DNA of 64,000 nt, taken from positions 1-64,000 of the forward strand of contig PEAN01000014.1 of the NCBI GenBank assembly GCA_002753735.1, read 5' to 3'. The stretch comes from Magnetococcales bacterium DCbin4. Its GTDB lineage: Bacteria; Pseudomonadota; Magnetococcia; Magnetococcales; UBA8363. This document shows positions 38,913-48,353 of the stretch, piece after piece. Position numbers and translations under genes: made by a program. The stretch's first letter is position 1, and every line of letters starts with the position of its first letter. The notes beneath the pieces were generated by a model. That model did not search any database, was not told the DNA's origin, and saw nothing but the letters and a program-made list of their open reading frames with translations.

Positions 38913-41225
38913 TCAGGATGGGTCCATGGTGGATGAACGTGCCATGTTTTCTGCAATCTGTTGGCCGGAAGCGTCGGCAGTATAATTCAGGGAATCGTCT
39001 CCTGACTGTTGGTGGATCAGGATGAGTCCGGCCAGAGGGGGAAGGGTCAGGGGCAGCGAATGGGGGCGTCCATGGGCCTGGATGGGGACGGTATGGATGA
39101 CACCATTGCCGACATTGGAGCCAGAGTATTTTTCGGCATCACTGTTGAAAATTTCGGTATAGGATCCCGGTTTTCCGACCCCGAGGTGGAAATTTCCCCG
39201 GACAATGGGGGTGAAGTTGCAAACGATGACGATGTCTCCTGACTGGCGGCCACGGCGAATCCAGGCAAGGATGCTTTGGTGGTGATCGTTGCACTCGATC
39301 CATTCAAAGCCTTCAGGCTCATGATCCAGATCATGCAACGACAGCAGACCGCCATAGAGCCGGTTCAGATCCTGCACGGTGCGCCAGATCCCTTGATGAA
39401 AGGGAACCTGTTCCAGAAGATGCCAATCAAGGCTGACCAAGTGGTTCCATTGTTGTCCCTGGGCGAATTCATTTCCCATGAACAACAGTTTCTTGCCCGG
39501 ATAAGTGAACATGAAGGTGTAATAGCAGCGGAGATTGGCAAATTTTTGCCATGTATCGCCCGTCATCTGGTCCAGGAGCGAACCTTTGCCATGGACTACT
39601 TCATCATGGGACAGGGGCAGAATAAAATTTTCATGGAAACAATAGAGCATGCCAAAGGTCAGATGATTGTGATGATGTGAGCGGTGGATGGGATCCTTGT
39701 GCATGTATTCCAGGGTATCGTTCATCCAACCCATGTTCCATTTGAATCCGAATCCCAAGCCGCCTGCGCTGATGGGACGGGACACCTGGGGCCAGGCGGT
39801 CGATTCTTCGGCGATGGTGATGGCGCCTTTGCCTTCTTCGTAGACCTTGGTATTGAGGGTACGGATGAATTCGATGGCCTCCAGATTTTCCTTGCCACCA
39901 TACTGGTTGGGAATCCATTCGCCATTTTGCCGGGCGTAATCGTTGTAGAGCATGGAGGCGACCGCATCGACCCTGAGGGCATCGAGGTGGAACCGTTCGA
40001 TCCAGAACAGGGCGTTGGCGATCAGGAAATTGCTGACCTCCTTGCGACCGAAATTGTAGACCAGGGTATTCCAATCAGGATGGAATCCTCGGCGGGGATC
40101 GGCGTGTTCATACAGGGCGGTACCGTCGAAATTTGCCAAACCATGACCATCGGTGGGAAAATGACCGACGACCCAGTCCATGATGACTCCGATGCCTGCC
40201 TGGTGCAGTCGGTCTACGAGATAACGCAGGTCGTCAGGTTGACCGTAACGGCAGGTGGGGGCGAACAATGCCGTGGGTTGGTAGCCCCAGGACCCCTCGA
40301 AGGGAAATTCGGAGAGGGGGAGGAATTCCACATGGGTAAAGCCCAGATCCTTGATATAGGGGACGAGTTCGTCCGCAATCTCACGGTAGGAAAGGCTACG
40401 GTTTCCCTCTTCGGGTTTGCGCCGCCACGATCCCAGATGAAGTTCATAGATGCTCATGGGTGCGTGGTAGTAATCATGCGATTTGCGCAGTTCCATCCAT
40501 TTATGGTCATTCCATTCGTAGGTGCTCGGTGCTTGCACGATGGAGGCATTGCCAGGTGGGAGTTCCGAGGCGAAGGCGAACGGATCCGCCTTGTTGGGTT
40601 GCAGGTCGCCGAAGGGACCTTTGATTTCAAATTTATAGAGGTCACCGGCGTGAACCTGTGGGATGAACAGTTCCCAGAGGCCACATTCCTGCCGCAGACG
40701 CATGGAATGCCGGCGGCCATCCCATTGGTTGAAATTGCCAACGACGCTCACCCTTTGGGCATTCGGTGCCCAGACGGCGAAAAAGGTGCCATTGATGCCA
40801 TCGATCTGTTTCGGGTGTGCCCCCAGATGATCATGGATGTGCCAGTGCCGCCCTTCCGAGAACAGATAGACATCGAGTTCGCCAAGAATGGGGGAAAAGC
40901 GATAGGGGTCCTCCAGGGGAGTGGGTCCGGTACCGAAATCAACGATGAAACGGTGACGGAAGCGGCCTGAATGATGCCTCAGGTGAGCTGCGTACAATCC
41001 CCAATCATGGATCCGTTCCATGCGGCCCAGGTTGTTGTCGGTATCGCAATCAACCAGTTCGGCATACAGGGCACCGGGAAGGAATGCCCGGACCACCATG
41101 GAGCCATCTTCGAGAAAATGCATTCCCAGGAATGCGAACGGATCCCGGCAATAACCGTTGACAATCTGATCAATGAAATAATGCGGATGAATGACGATAT
41201 CCGGTTCCTGGTTGAGATGTGTCAT
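38913..41225 (-). CDS. glgB: 1,4-alpha-glucan branching enzyme, canonical copy (GlgB2)
   Basis: 770 residues from ATG 41225 (MTHLNQEPD), which has AAAGGGG upstream. The N1 and E-set domains (FFAVWAPNAQRVSVVGNFNQWDGRRH) and GH13 core are canonical: LRVDAVASMLYNDYARQ, TIAEESTAWPQVSRP, LSHDEVVHGKGSLL, FANLRCYYTFMFTYPGKKLLFMGNEFAQ. It makes alpha-1,6 branches. It heads the leftward operon glgB2-glgA2-GH57. Confidence 0.96.
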   Translation of the reverse strand: MTHLNQEPDIVIHPHYFIDQIVNGYCRDPFAFLGMHFLEDGSMVVRAFLPGALYAELVDCDTDNNLGRMERIHDWGLYAAHLRHHSGRFRHRFIVDFGTGPTPLEDPYRFSPILGELDVYLFSEGRHWHIHDHLGAHPKQIDGINGTFFAVWAPNAQRVSVVGNFNQWDGRRHSMRLRQECGLWELFIPQVHAGDLYKFEIKGPFGDLQPNKADPFAFASELPPGNASIVQAPSTYEWNDHKWMELRKSHDYYHAPMSIYELHLGSWRRKPEEGNRSLSYREIADELVPYIKDLGFTHVEFLPLSEFPFEGSWGYQPTALFAPTCRYGQPDDLRYLVDRLHQAGIGVIMDWVVGHFPTDGHGLANFDGTALYEHADPRRGFHPDWNTLVYNFGRKEVSNFLIANALFWIERFHLDALRVDAVASMLYNDYARQNGEWIPNQYGGKENLEAIEFIRTLNTKVYEEGKGAITIAEESTAWPQVSRPISAGGLGFGFKWNMGWMNDTLEYMHKDPIHRSHHHNHLTFGMLYCFHENFILPLSHDEVVHGKGSLLDQMTGDTWQKFANLRCYYTFMFTYPGKKLLFMGNEFAQGQQWNHLVSLDWHLLEQVPFHQGIWRTVQDLNRLYGGLLSLHDLDHEPEGFEWIECNDHHQSILAWIRRGRQSGDIVIVCNFTPIVRGNFHLGVGKPGSYTEIFNSDAEKYSGSNVGNGVIHTVPIQAHGRPHSLPLTLPPLAGLILIHQQSGDDSLNYTADASGQQIAENMARSSTMDPS

Positions 41226-41403
41226 GGTGCCCCTTTCTTGGACCGCGGCCGTTCTTTGAGGTGCGTTTGAGGGTGGTGCCATCCAGCGCAGGCCTTTCCC
41301 TTGATGTTCAGGTCTGACTTGCGTTCTTAAGCATATCGGAAATATACCATTCACCAGTTGGCATTGACCATGTTTTTTTGGTTTTGATGCGTTCAGGTTG
41401 GAT

Positions 41404-42438
41404 TCATGCGATGAAGCCATGCCGCTCCAGGGCGAACCGGAATGCCCGTGCCAATGCCCGCCGACTCAGATTGTGCTTGATCAGAAAATCCTGTGCACCC
41501 TCATGGATTCCCCTGGACTGAAGCGCTTCATTTTCCATATCCGACATCATCAAAACAGGGGTATTGACAGCCTTGCTCTTGACTGTGCGAAAGGTCTCAA
41601 TGCCTTGACTGTCAGGCAATGAAATATCCAACAATATCCAGTCAAAAGATTGTTGCTTTAATATTTCGACGGCCTTCTTCAAACTTTCAACGTGAATGAT
41701 TGTGATTCTGTCGGGCAACAGGGGCGCCAATGGTTCGCCCTCGTACGCTTCAAACCATTCCTTGATCAACAACGCAAAAATGGGATCATCTTCAATGACC
41801 AACAAACGGTATTCACGATCAAAATCAAACTCCATATCATCAACTTCCAGGTAACCGGTAATCATGGCCTTGATCATAGCCGTTGGAGGCTTGCTGACAA
41901 AGGCCATATAGAAGTGAAGAACAAAGAAACAGATCATGGCGTAGGCCATGGAAAGATGAATACCTGCAACAATCGAAAGCAGTTCAGAAGGAATCCCAAT
42001 CTTTGGCCAATCATTATAGTAAACAAACAAAAGACCACTTAACCACAATATGGGCGAAATGATGACACTCAGGACGAGATAAGCAACACGTTGCAGTGGG
42101 TTATGTTTCAGTCTGCGGGTTTTTTTGAAAGGATGGCGCAACAGGGGGTCGAATATCCCGCTGGAGTAGTAGTGAATGACCTCGAACATCTTTTCTGTCG
42201 TCGGAATATACTGACGCCATTCCCCAGTGATCAGATGCCAGAAAATTGTGAATATCCATAGCCAAATCAGGCTGAAAGCAAGGGTTCGATGCCATTGAGC
42301 CGCATGTTCGTATTCCAACCAATCCAATAAACCTGTCACATGGAATCCGGTAACGATCAAAGCAATGATCAAAAATGCCTGAGACCAATGCCAAAACCGT
42401 TCATAGCGGGAAAAGAATCGTTCTCTGTATTGAGACAT
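41404..42438 (-). CDS. Membrane cytochrome b fused to a response-regulator receiver domain
   Basis: 344 residues. Residues 1 to about 200 form a four-helix cytochrome b561-type domain with histidines placed as haem b ligands (H17 in RFWHWSQ, H33, H50, H68, H161, H175), like the membrane quinol-oxidising subunits paired with multihaem cytochromes. Residues about 210-330 form a complete receiver domain: acidic E216-D217-D218, phosphoacceptor D271 in LLDISLPDSQG, S299 and K321. Its start overlaps the octahaem cytochrome stop (TGATG), so both are made together. The receiver may let a kinase tune electron flow, or let haem state signal outward. No histidine kinase lies in the window. Confidence 0.88.
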   Translation of the reverse strand: MSQYRERFFSRYERFWHWSQAFLIIALIVTGFHVTGLLDWLEYEHAAQWHRTLAFSLIWLWIFTIFWHLITGEWRQYIPTTEKMFEVIHYYSSGIFDPLLRHPFKKTRRLKHNPLQRVAYLVLSVIISPILWLSGLLFVYYNDWPKIGIPSELLSIVAGIHLSMAYAMICFFVLHFYMAFVSKPPTAMIKAMITGYLEVDDMEFDFDREYRLLVIEDDPIFALLIKEWFEAYEGEPLAPLLPDRITIIHVESLKKAVEILKQQSFDWILLDISLPDSQGIETFRTVKSKAVNTPVLMMSDMENEALQSRGIHEGAQDFLIKHNLSRRALARAFRFALERHGFIA

Positions 42439-44063
42439 CAGCCCCCTCCCTGCTTCATATTCCTTGATCTCATAAATATACGCATCGAGGCATGGATCAG
42501 GGTGCCCGTCAACGTTAGAATCACAAGCACACTTCCAATGGTATGCAATAACGGATTATTTTTCCTGCCAGGCATATAAATACCTTCAACACCATCCATG
42601 CGCCCGCCATTACGGTGACAATCCTTACACTTCAGTGCCTGCTCTTTAGGGGCAATCATATGTGTCAGAGGGAAACTCATGCTTGCCCTGATGAAGCCGA
42701 CCTCTCCACTGAAAGGCATTCCCGCAGCCTTCATTCCCGCAGCCACGGAACGTCGCCAATCAGAAGATGCCTCGAAGGCCTCGTTGTCATCTGGACTGCT
42801 TCTGATCAGATGATTGACGACCATGGTCTTGTTGATCGGATCGTACGGCATCACCGCAAACATACGTTTGAAAGGCCAAATTCGTGCATCGGGTTCTCTG
42901 GCGTTTCCATGGATGTGGTTGATGTTGGCAATACTGGAATTGTCAAATTTATCTTCTAGGCTGATATATTCAACCTTGCCATTGAACCAATCGTAACGTG
43001 GCGTGATCATTCCGGCCCAAATGGATGTGCCATGGGTGGCGCTATGTTTGAACGTCATTTTTTCAGTAACATGCCCGAGTTCACGAAGAATTTCTGGAAC
43101 CTCGGAATTGCCCGTCGCATTGCCCGCGGTCCGCCAATCCCAATGGACCATGGTCTCGATGCCACCCCGGGCGACGTAGGGGATATGACAGGTTTGGCAG
43201 GCGACCCGGTCGGTATGGTCATCGAGTTTGAAAGCGTTTGGATGGGGTGCGTTTCCATGGCAGGAAGCACATGAGGTATGTGTGGCATCAGATTTTCCAG
43301 GTCGATCAATTCCCAAAGAATCCTGGGCCTTGACTACATAACGCGATCCTGTGATGCGGTGACCATCGGCGTTGTGACAGGTGATGCACCCAAAATCCAG
43401 ACCGCTCGCGTTCATGTGTACGTCAAGGGTGCCGTTGGGATTGATCAGGGATGAATCCAAGTCTCCATGTTTGGCACCATCTCCCGAACCCCCGTGAAAA
43501 TGGCAAGAGCCACAATTGGCTCGACTTGGGCGCGCAACACTCTTTGCCAGAGCGACATAGTTGGGGCGTTTGATGACCTTTTCTCTAAATTTTAATTCCG
43601 ACCATCCATAGTTATATTTTTTATAATTACCCGTTTGTTCATGGCAGATCAAACAGTCCACCATGTCATCTTCAACCCGGGATACTTCTGGATCTTGCCA
43701 GCCGAAACCAATATGGCACGAAGTACATTCACGCATGTTGCTTTTCGTTGAACCACAAAACGTGTTGATCACATGTTTTTTTCCATAGATTTTTCCGGTG
43801 GGGGGATCGGAGAATTCCCAGGTCCAATGAATATTTCTCCGCACCATGGCCGATGCCTCGGTGTGACAGGTCAGGCAGGCCCGCGTGACCTCACGACCCG
43901 ATGCAAAGGGTCCTTCCAGGATTGGGAGTTTGTCATGTCGGGTTGTGGAAATGGGGTTTTCAAATCTTTGCTCTCCGCTGGCCCCGCCTGGAAAGTAAAG
44001 GGTCAAACAAGTCGTTAAGGCGAATATGAAAAAAGTGTCGTGGTAAAACCGTGACCGGACCAT
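42438..44063 (-). CDS. Octahaem tetrathionate reductase-type cytochrome c
   Basis: 541 residues. Sec signal peptide (about 1-30), eight CxxCH sites (CLTCH, CTSCH, CLICH, CGSCH, CITCH, CASCH, CQTCH, CKDCH) and a C-terminal membrane helix (LLHTIGSVLVILTLTGTLIHASM). The spacing and the lysine-rich stretch GKKHVINTFC before haem 2 match the Shewanella OTR family, whose active-site haem has a Lys ligand and which reduces tetrathionate, nitrite and hydroxylamine in vitro. It is a periplasmic enzyme anchored to the membrane, likely fed by the cytochrome b encoded next. The ATG has AGGGA 8 nt upstream. Confidence 0.88.
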   Translation of the reverse strand: MVRSRFYHDTFFIFALTTCLTLYFPGGASGEQRFENPISTTRHDKLPILEGPFASGREVTRACLTCHTEASAMVRRNIHWTWEFSDPPTGKIYGKKHVINTFCGSTKSNMRECTSCHIGFGWQDPEVSRVEDDMVDCLICHEQTGNYKKYNYGWSELKFREKVIKRPNYVALAKSVARPSRANCGSCHFHGGSGDGAKHGDLDSSLINPNGTLDVHMNASGLDFGCITCHNADGHRITGSRYVVKAQDSLGIDRPGKSDATHTSCASCHGNAPHPNAFKLDDHTDRVACQTCHIPYVARGGIETMVHWDWRTAGNATGNSEVPEILRELGHVTEKMTFKHSATHGTSIWAGMITPRYDWFNGKVEYISLEDKFDNSSIANINHIHGNAREPDARIWPFKRMFAVMPYDPINKTMVVNHLIRSSPDDNEAFEASSDWRRSVAAGMKAAGMPFSGEVGFIRASMSFPLTHMIAPKEQALKCKDCHRNGGRMDGVEGIYMPGRKNNPLLHTIGSVLVILTLTGTLIHASMRIFMRSRNMKQGGG

Positions 44064-44322
44064 GACAATGTCCCTTGTGCAAACGCTCGGTTCTCTCCCC
44101 GATCTTTCCTGAAGGGTTGGAACTGTTGTGGGGGGCTGGAAAGGTGTTATTCCCAGCGGAATATGGAGACCTTGTGTCTATAATTTATGTCATCATTTGA
44201 CCCGCTTCACACGGTTCGCAAAGAGGTCAACCGTAATGTCCAGAAAACGGACGATCCACAAAACCGGAAGAGTTGAACCATTCCATCTAGTGAAATGTTG
44301 ATAAAACAGACATCAGTGGAAT

Positions 44323-45528
44323 TCACGGATTCATGGCAGTATCATAATGGGAATGAGTGGTCATACGATAAACGGCATGTTCCAAATCTTGCAATAGTCC
44401 GATGATCACTGATGAAAGAATGTTCAACTGCCTGAGCAAACCCAACCCATCTTCCCGTGATTTGTCACTTCTGATGAGTTCAACCAGTTGATAGCCAATT
44501 TCATGAAACATCTCATGTGGTTGATTGATTGCTTTAAATTCTTGTAGATCTTTATATTCCAATCCATCGCCAAAATACCATCGTCCGAGGTTGCACGTCG
44601 AATGGTCCCTGATATTTCTATGACTAAAGTTACCAAGAGCCATTCCAATAATATCAGGTTCTGTACAATAGTACAATTCAAGCAAGTCTTTGCGCCATTG
44701 CAAATGATCCATCTGGGCCTGGTAAATAAGGCCAATCGGTTTCCCCGGCCATTTTTTGCTTGAATTCACCAAATTGACAAATTCACCTCTTTCCAGAGGT
44801 TTGCTTAAAAAATATCCTTGTCCCTGATCGCAACCGCTGAGAAGAAGACGATTATAGGTTGCACTATCTTCGATCCCTTCGGCAACAACCCTGAGGCCGA
44901 TACGGTGCGCCATACGAATATTGGCTGACGAAATGTTATCCGCTTTATTATCGCGAGTGACAAAATCAACAATCGATTTGTCAAGTTTTATCAATGAAAA
45001 AGGATAAGTCACCAATACCGACAAGGAGGAAAACCCGGTTCCAAAGTCATCCAGCGCCAAGGAAATTCCAGCATTGACAAATTCTTTCATGCGGTTAATC
45101 GATACGGTACTCATCTCAGATAGGACTGTCTCGGTCAACTCAAACTGTAATCTGTGATAATCAATTTTATGCTCCAACTGCGTGCCGAAAAGAAGTAGAT
45201 TCAAGTGGTCAATTTTTAGATCATGGCCAGAAACATTGACCGCAAAATGTAATTGGTTACAAGTTTCACTATCAACAAGCATTTTACGAATATCATCACT
45301 TAATAGATGAATAACCCTCTTTGTTAGAAACGGAGTAAATCCAGTTCGTTCACAATGCGGTATGAATTCTACTGGGGGAACCATTTTGGATCCCCTTTGC
45401 CAGCGAATCAATGCCTCGGCACCAATAATTTTTCCAGTCAAAAGAGAAATCTTGGGTTGATAGTGCAAAACAAATTCATTATTATCCAAACCCTGCATGA
45501 TTTCAAAAAGTGTTGCCTCATCCTTCAT
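44323..45528 (-). CDS. EAL-domain c-di-GMP phosphodiesterase with C-terminal CZB zinc sensor
   Basis: 401 residues. EAL domain (about 5-255) with all catalytic motifs: E38-A-L, N98, ELTE, DDFGTG (160-164), K181, EGIE and Q of GCDQGQGYF. It should hydrolyse c-di-GMP. Residues about 270-350 are a CZB domain with the 3His/1Cys set: H275 in DHLQW, C312 in TCNLGRW, H338, H342. CZB domains bind zinc and sense Zn or hypochlorite in chemoreceptors and in the cyclase DgcZ. There is no membrane segment. It lies between the oxidoreductase operon and the octahaem gene, all leftward. Confidence 0.88.
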   Translation of the reverse strand: MKDEATLFEIMQGLDNNEFVLHYQPKISLLTGKIIGAEALIRWQRGSKMVPPVEFIPHCERTGFTPFLTKRVIHLLSDDIRKMLVDSETCNQLHFAVNVSGHDLKIDHLNLLLFGTQLEHKIDYHRLQFELTETVLSEMSTVSINRMKEFVNAGISLALDDFGTGFSSLSVLVTYPFSLIKLDKSIVDFVTRDNKADNISSANIRMAHRIGLRVVAEGIEDSATYNRLLLSGCDQGQGYFLSKPLERGEFVNLVNSSKKWPGKPIGLIYQAQMDHLQWRKDLLELYYCTEPDIIGMALGNFSHRNIRDHSTCNLGRWYFGDGLEYKDLQEFKAINQPHEMFHEIGYQLVELIRSDKSREDGLGLLRQLNILSSVIIGLLQDLEHAVYRMTTHSHYDTAMNP

Positions 45529-45802
45529 TTGGTCTGCTCCACACTAGGATATCTCAATGAAAAAACACGATATCAGCGTTCACCATTTATTGGTTTCCGC
45601 CGTTGCCGAGGAATCTTTCGCTAAAAGGAGGACCGTGCTTTGTTGCACTATTGAAACCATACGCGATCATAACGATGCCCTACATTCCAATAGCTGTATA
45701 AAAGAGATATAATAAATATTTAAGATCTCATTCGCTCAGTGGTTGAGTGATAATACCTGGATTCGGCGGCAATGAATCAGAGCCTATGCCAATAAAATCA
45801 TC

Positions 45803-46183
45803 CTACCGGATTGAGATTGGATTGCGATGAATGCAATCCAAGAGTGTTTCAATGGTTTCTTCCATATTTTCCAAGCCATAGAACTTTCTGACAGAATCGA
45901 TACGCTCCAATATTTCTTTGCTTATCACAATGCTAACCATACCTTGATCTCGATCGATACTCTGTAGGATTTCCGACTGTTGTTTTAAGGTTATAAATTT
46001 TTCCATCCATAATCGTAAAGATACAATTGCACTATCAGAAGATCGTTCAGGTATGTCATTGAATTGGTCTAAGACCCATTTTTCAACATTGATACGGTAT
46101 TGATCAATCATGAGTTGAATCTGATTGCGGATAACAATAAAATTAGCATCTGTAATTGTTTTATCCAAGGCTTGAAACTCCAA
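45803..46183 (-). CDS. Small protein of unknown function, possible RHH C-terminus
   Basis: 126 residues, not recognised. The first 80 are helical. The C-terminal part, MVSIVISKEILERIDSVRKFYGLENMEETIETLLDCI, has the strand-helix-helix look of a ribbon-helix-helix DNA-binding segment. It is in line with the oxidoreductase operon (107 bp after the previous gene). Could be a small regulator or a maturation factor. Confidence 0.45.
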   Translation of the reverse strand: MEFQALDKTITDANFIVIRNQIQLMIDQYRINVEKWVLDQFNDIPERSSDSAIVSLRLWMEKFITLKQQSEILQSIDRDQGMVSIVISKEILERIDSVRKFYGLENMEETIETLLDCIHRNPISIR

Positions 46184-46290
46184 AAGACTCGATCATCACA
46201 GACAACACTTGCCAAGTTTTATTGGGACCATGTTCACATGTCCTCGTTCATGGAGCCGGAGACGAATCAAACCGGCTCCATGAATGATTG

Positions 46291-46863
46291 TTACTCTGGT
46301 CTGCCAAGTTTCATCAATGGGGAAAACAATTCTCGACGTGATATTTCAGTCTGTGTGGTACATGAACGCCCAGTCTTTTTCATGATACTGTCCCGAGTGG
46401 CGATTACACGCTCATGGGCTGCAAATAGTTCTTCGTTGTTACAATACCCTGACATGTTCATGACCAAAGGTTCCATGAAATGCAAGCCTAGACGCTCATC
46501 GAACTGAATATGAACCTTACGCGGACTTCCCTGTACATTCAACCGAACCAAAAGACCCAGCGCTGAAGCGGAACTGGGATTGGCTTGTTCAAGCCATTGT
46601 GCCATTTCTTCATGATCTGGAGGGGGGATGAGGATACGAACCAGTCTCCAAGGAGTCAGGAGTAAGAACATCTTCCATCCATCAACCTCGCGAAAGGCCC
46701 GTGTACATGTGGAAAGGGAGGGGTTGGCGCCAAACCCCATTCCCTCCAGATCCCGCTCCCATGGTTCAAGACGCAAACCCGAGCCTGTTTCAGAGTAAAA
46801 CTTGGCGAAAGCATTCATGAGAGGTTCAATGCTTGACAATTCAGAACCGTTGATGTGGTCCAT
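46291..46863 (-). CDS. HybE-like accessory protein (tentative)
   Basis: 190 residues. The central segment MFLLLTPWRLVRILIPPP resembles the 'LGVLVTPWFMNLVLLP' core of HybE/HupJ hydrogenase chaperones; the rest is not clearly similar. The C-terminus has SRRELFSPL, like the twin-Arg 'SRR.lf' stretch of Fe-S protein leaders but at the wrong end. The position 11 nt after the TorD gene points to a role in assembling the Mo/Fe-S enzyme. There are no hydrogenase genes nearby. Confidence 0.5.
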   Translation of the reverse strand: MDHINGSELSSIEPLMNAFAKFYSETGSGLRLEPWERDLEGMGFGANPSLSTCTRAFREVDGWKMFLLLTPWRLVRILIPPPDHEEMAQWLEQANPSSASALGLLVRLNVQGSPRKVHIQFDERLGLHFMEPLVMNMSGYCNNEELFAAHERVIATRDSIMKKTGRSCTTQTEISRRELFSPLMKLGRPE

Positions 46864-46874
46864 GGCATCCTCAT

Positions 46875-47393
46875 CTACGCAAGATTTTTTTCCAGACGAA
46901 CTGCCAATGATTTGTAAAGCTTCAGTTCGCTGCCGTCACGAAGTGCCGAAATGAATCGACCAATCCAGGGGAGAAGAAACCGCTCTTTAAAGGCAACGGC
47001 ATCGACATGTTCCACGGTTTTTGGGTTTTCCAAAAGATAAGCCAGGAACTCCAGCATCGTCCCCAGATAGTCTCCTGGCATCCCTTCTACAGGTTCCAAA
47101 CCGGCATCGCGATAAACCTGCTCCAATTGCTTCACCGTATTCCCCCCCATTTGCCCTTCATTCCATACCGACATGAATGGCGGGGCTGGTGTTCGTGGGA
47201 AACCATTGAGGAACAGGTGCGTATGTTCTCCCTGCCATTGTTCCAGGGAGATCTTTTCCAGTTCCGCAACAACTTCCTCAAGCCATGGAAGTTGTCGCAC
47301 CCAATCTTTCAGTTCTGCCAGCGCACCCCCCTGGGGATGCGCCAGCAATCCTGCAAGAACCTTCAACTCGATACTTGTGCTCAAATTTACCAT
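46875..47393 (-). CDS. TorD/DmsD-family molybdoenzyme chaperone
   Basis: 172 residues from ATG 47393, which overlaps the NrfD gene stop. The family pattern is clear: EHTHLFLNGFPRTPAPPFMSVW, then VYRDAGLEPVEGMPGDYLGTMLEFLAYLL. These cytoplasmic proteins hold the Mo-bisPGD catalytic subunit until cofactor insertion and TAT export, here that of the 923-residue subunit at 49.0-51.7 kb. Confidence 0.85.
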   Translation of the reverse strand: MVNLSTSIELKVLAGLLAHPQGGALAELKDWVRQLPWLEEVVAELEKISLEQWQGEHTHLFLNGFPRTPAPPFMSVWNEGQMGGNTVKQLEQVYRDAGLEPVEGMPGDYLGTMLEFLAYLLENPKTVEHVDAVAFKERFLLPWIGRFISALRDGSELKLYKSLAVRLEKNLA

Positions 47394-48343
47394 GGGTAGG
47401 CGTAAATCCCTGCTGCCATGAAAAAGGCCCTCAACTGAAAACCACCATTGAGCACCAGCAACGATGCCGTCACGATGGGTACCTTGCCACTCCACGTCCC
47501 GAAAACGCACTTCAGTTCCATGAGCAGCGGGACAATCAAACCAAACAAGATGAATCCGATCAACCATCCATTATCATTCCATAACATATCAGCCGATCGA
47601 TAACCACTTTCCGATCCGGAAAGGGTGAAGTTGAAGAAAGAGAAGATGATAATCAGCTCTGCGGTGATCAGGCCAAGGTCGATACGTTCGTAAAGCGCGC
47701 GAATGGTATGGTCTACCCGATGGTAGATGAAGATATACATGATGATGAGAAGCCATGCCATGGCAGTGGAAAAAGCAGACACGGTAAACAAAATGGGAAC
47801 CGCCGGGTTGTGCCACAAGGTCACCGCCGGAAAACTTTGCAACAGGAGTCCGGTGTAAACTGCGGTACCGATTCCGGTAATGATCCCGACCCAGCCAAGA
47901 AAACCGTGAATTCTCTTGGCAAAATTTGCGATTTGGATCACAATCGGGAGTTTGAGGATGGGTCCCACGATCGGCCAGTTGAGGAGCCTGGGTTTTTCCA
48001 CCATGTACGGCAAGGCATAGAGTATGGCCGTGATCTGAATCCACACGATGAACTGCGAACCCCATGCGATCCATGAATCCGGCTTATGGAATACACCGTA
48101 TGGAGAGACAATGTAAAAGACTGCCCACGGATTCAGCAGATGCAAAAACAGCATCCCTGATCCAACCACCATCATGATGACACCGGAAATCGCTCCCCAC
48201 ATGACCAACTCTTTTTCCTCACTCAGATACATATGGGTGAGAAAACTCGTCGCAACCACCGCCGCTCCCATCCCCCCGAGGAACAAGTAGACCGCAAACC
48301 ATGTCGTCCAATGTTGTTGGGTTGTATAAGTCAAAATTTCCAT
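47387..48343 (-). CDS. NrfD/PsrC-type membrane subunit
   Basis: 318 residues with about eight or nine membrane helices (WFAVYLFLGGMGAAVVATSFL, the usual NrfD start; ELIIIFSFFNFTL). It exchanges electrons with the quinone pool for the ferredoxin and molybdenum subunits, as in polysulfide, thiosulfate or tetrathionate reductases. It carries no haem. Confidence 0.92.
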   Translation of the reverse strand: MEILTYTTQQHWTTWFAVYLFLGGMGAAVVATSFLTHMYLSEEKELVMWGAISGVIMMVVGSGMLFLHLLNPWAVFYIVSPYGVFHKPDSWIAWGSQFIVWIQITAILYALPYMVEKPRLLNWPIVGPILKLPIVIQIANFAKRIHGFLGWVGIITGIGTAVYTGLLLQSFPAVTLWHNPAVPILFTVSAFSTAMAWLLIIMYIFIYHRVDHTIRALYERIDLGLITAELIIIFSFFNFTLSGSESGYRSADMLWNDNGWLIGFILFGLIVPLLMELKCVFGTWSGKVPIVTASLLVLNGGFQLRAFFMAAGIYAYPW

Positions 48344-48353
48344 GGACCCCTCC

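Noticed and set aside
39684-40970. Open frame of about 430 codons on the plus strand
   Set aside because: Antisense shadow of glgB2; its composition mirrors the reverse complement of branching-enzyme motifs.
46291-46863. Sign of a [NiFe]-hydrogenase cluster (HybE-like gene)
   Set aside because: No hydrogenase structural or hyp genes are present, and the similarity is confined to a short core.
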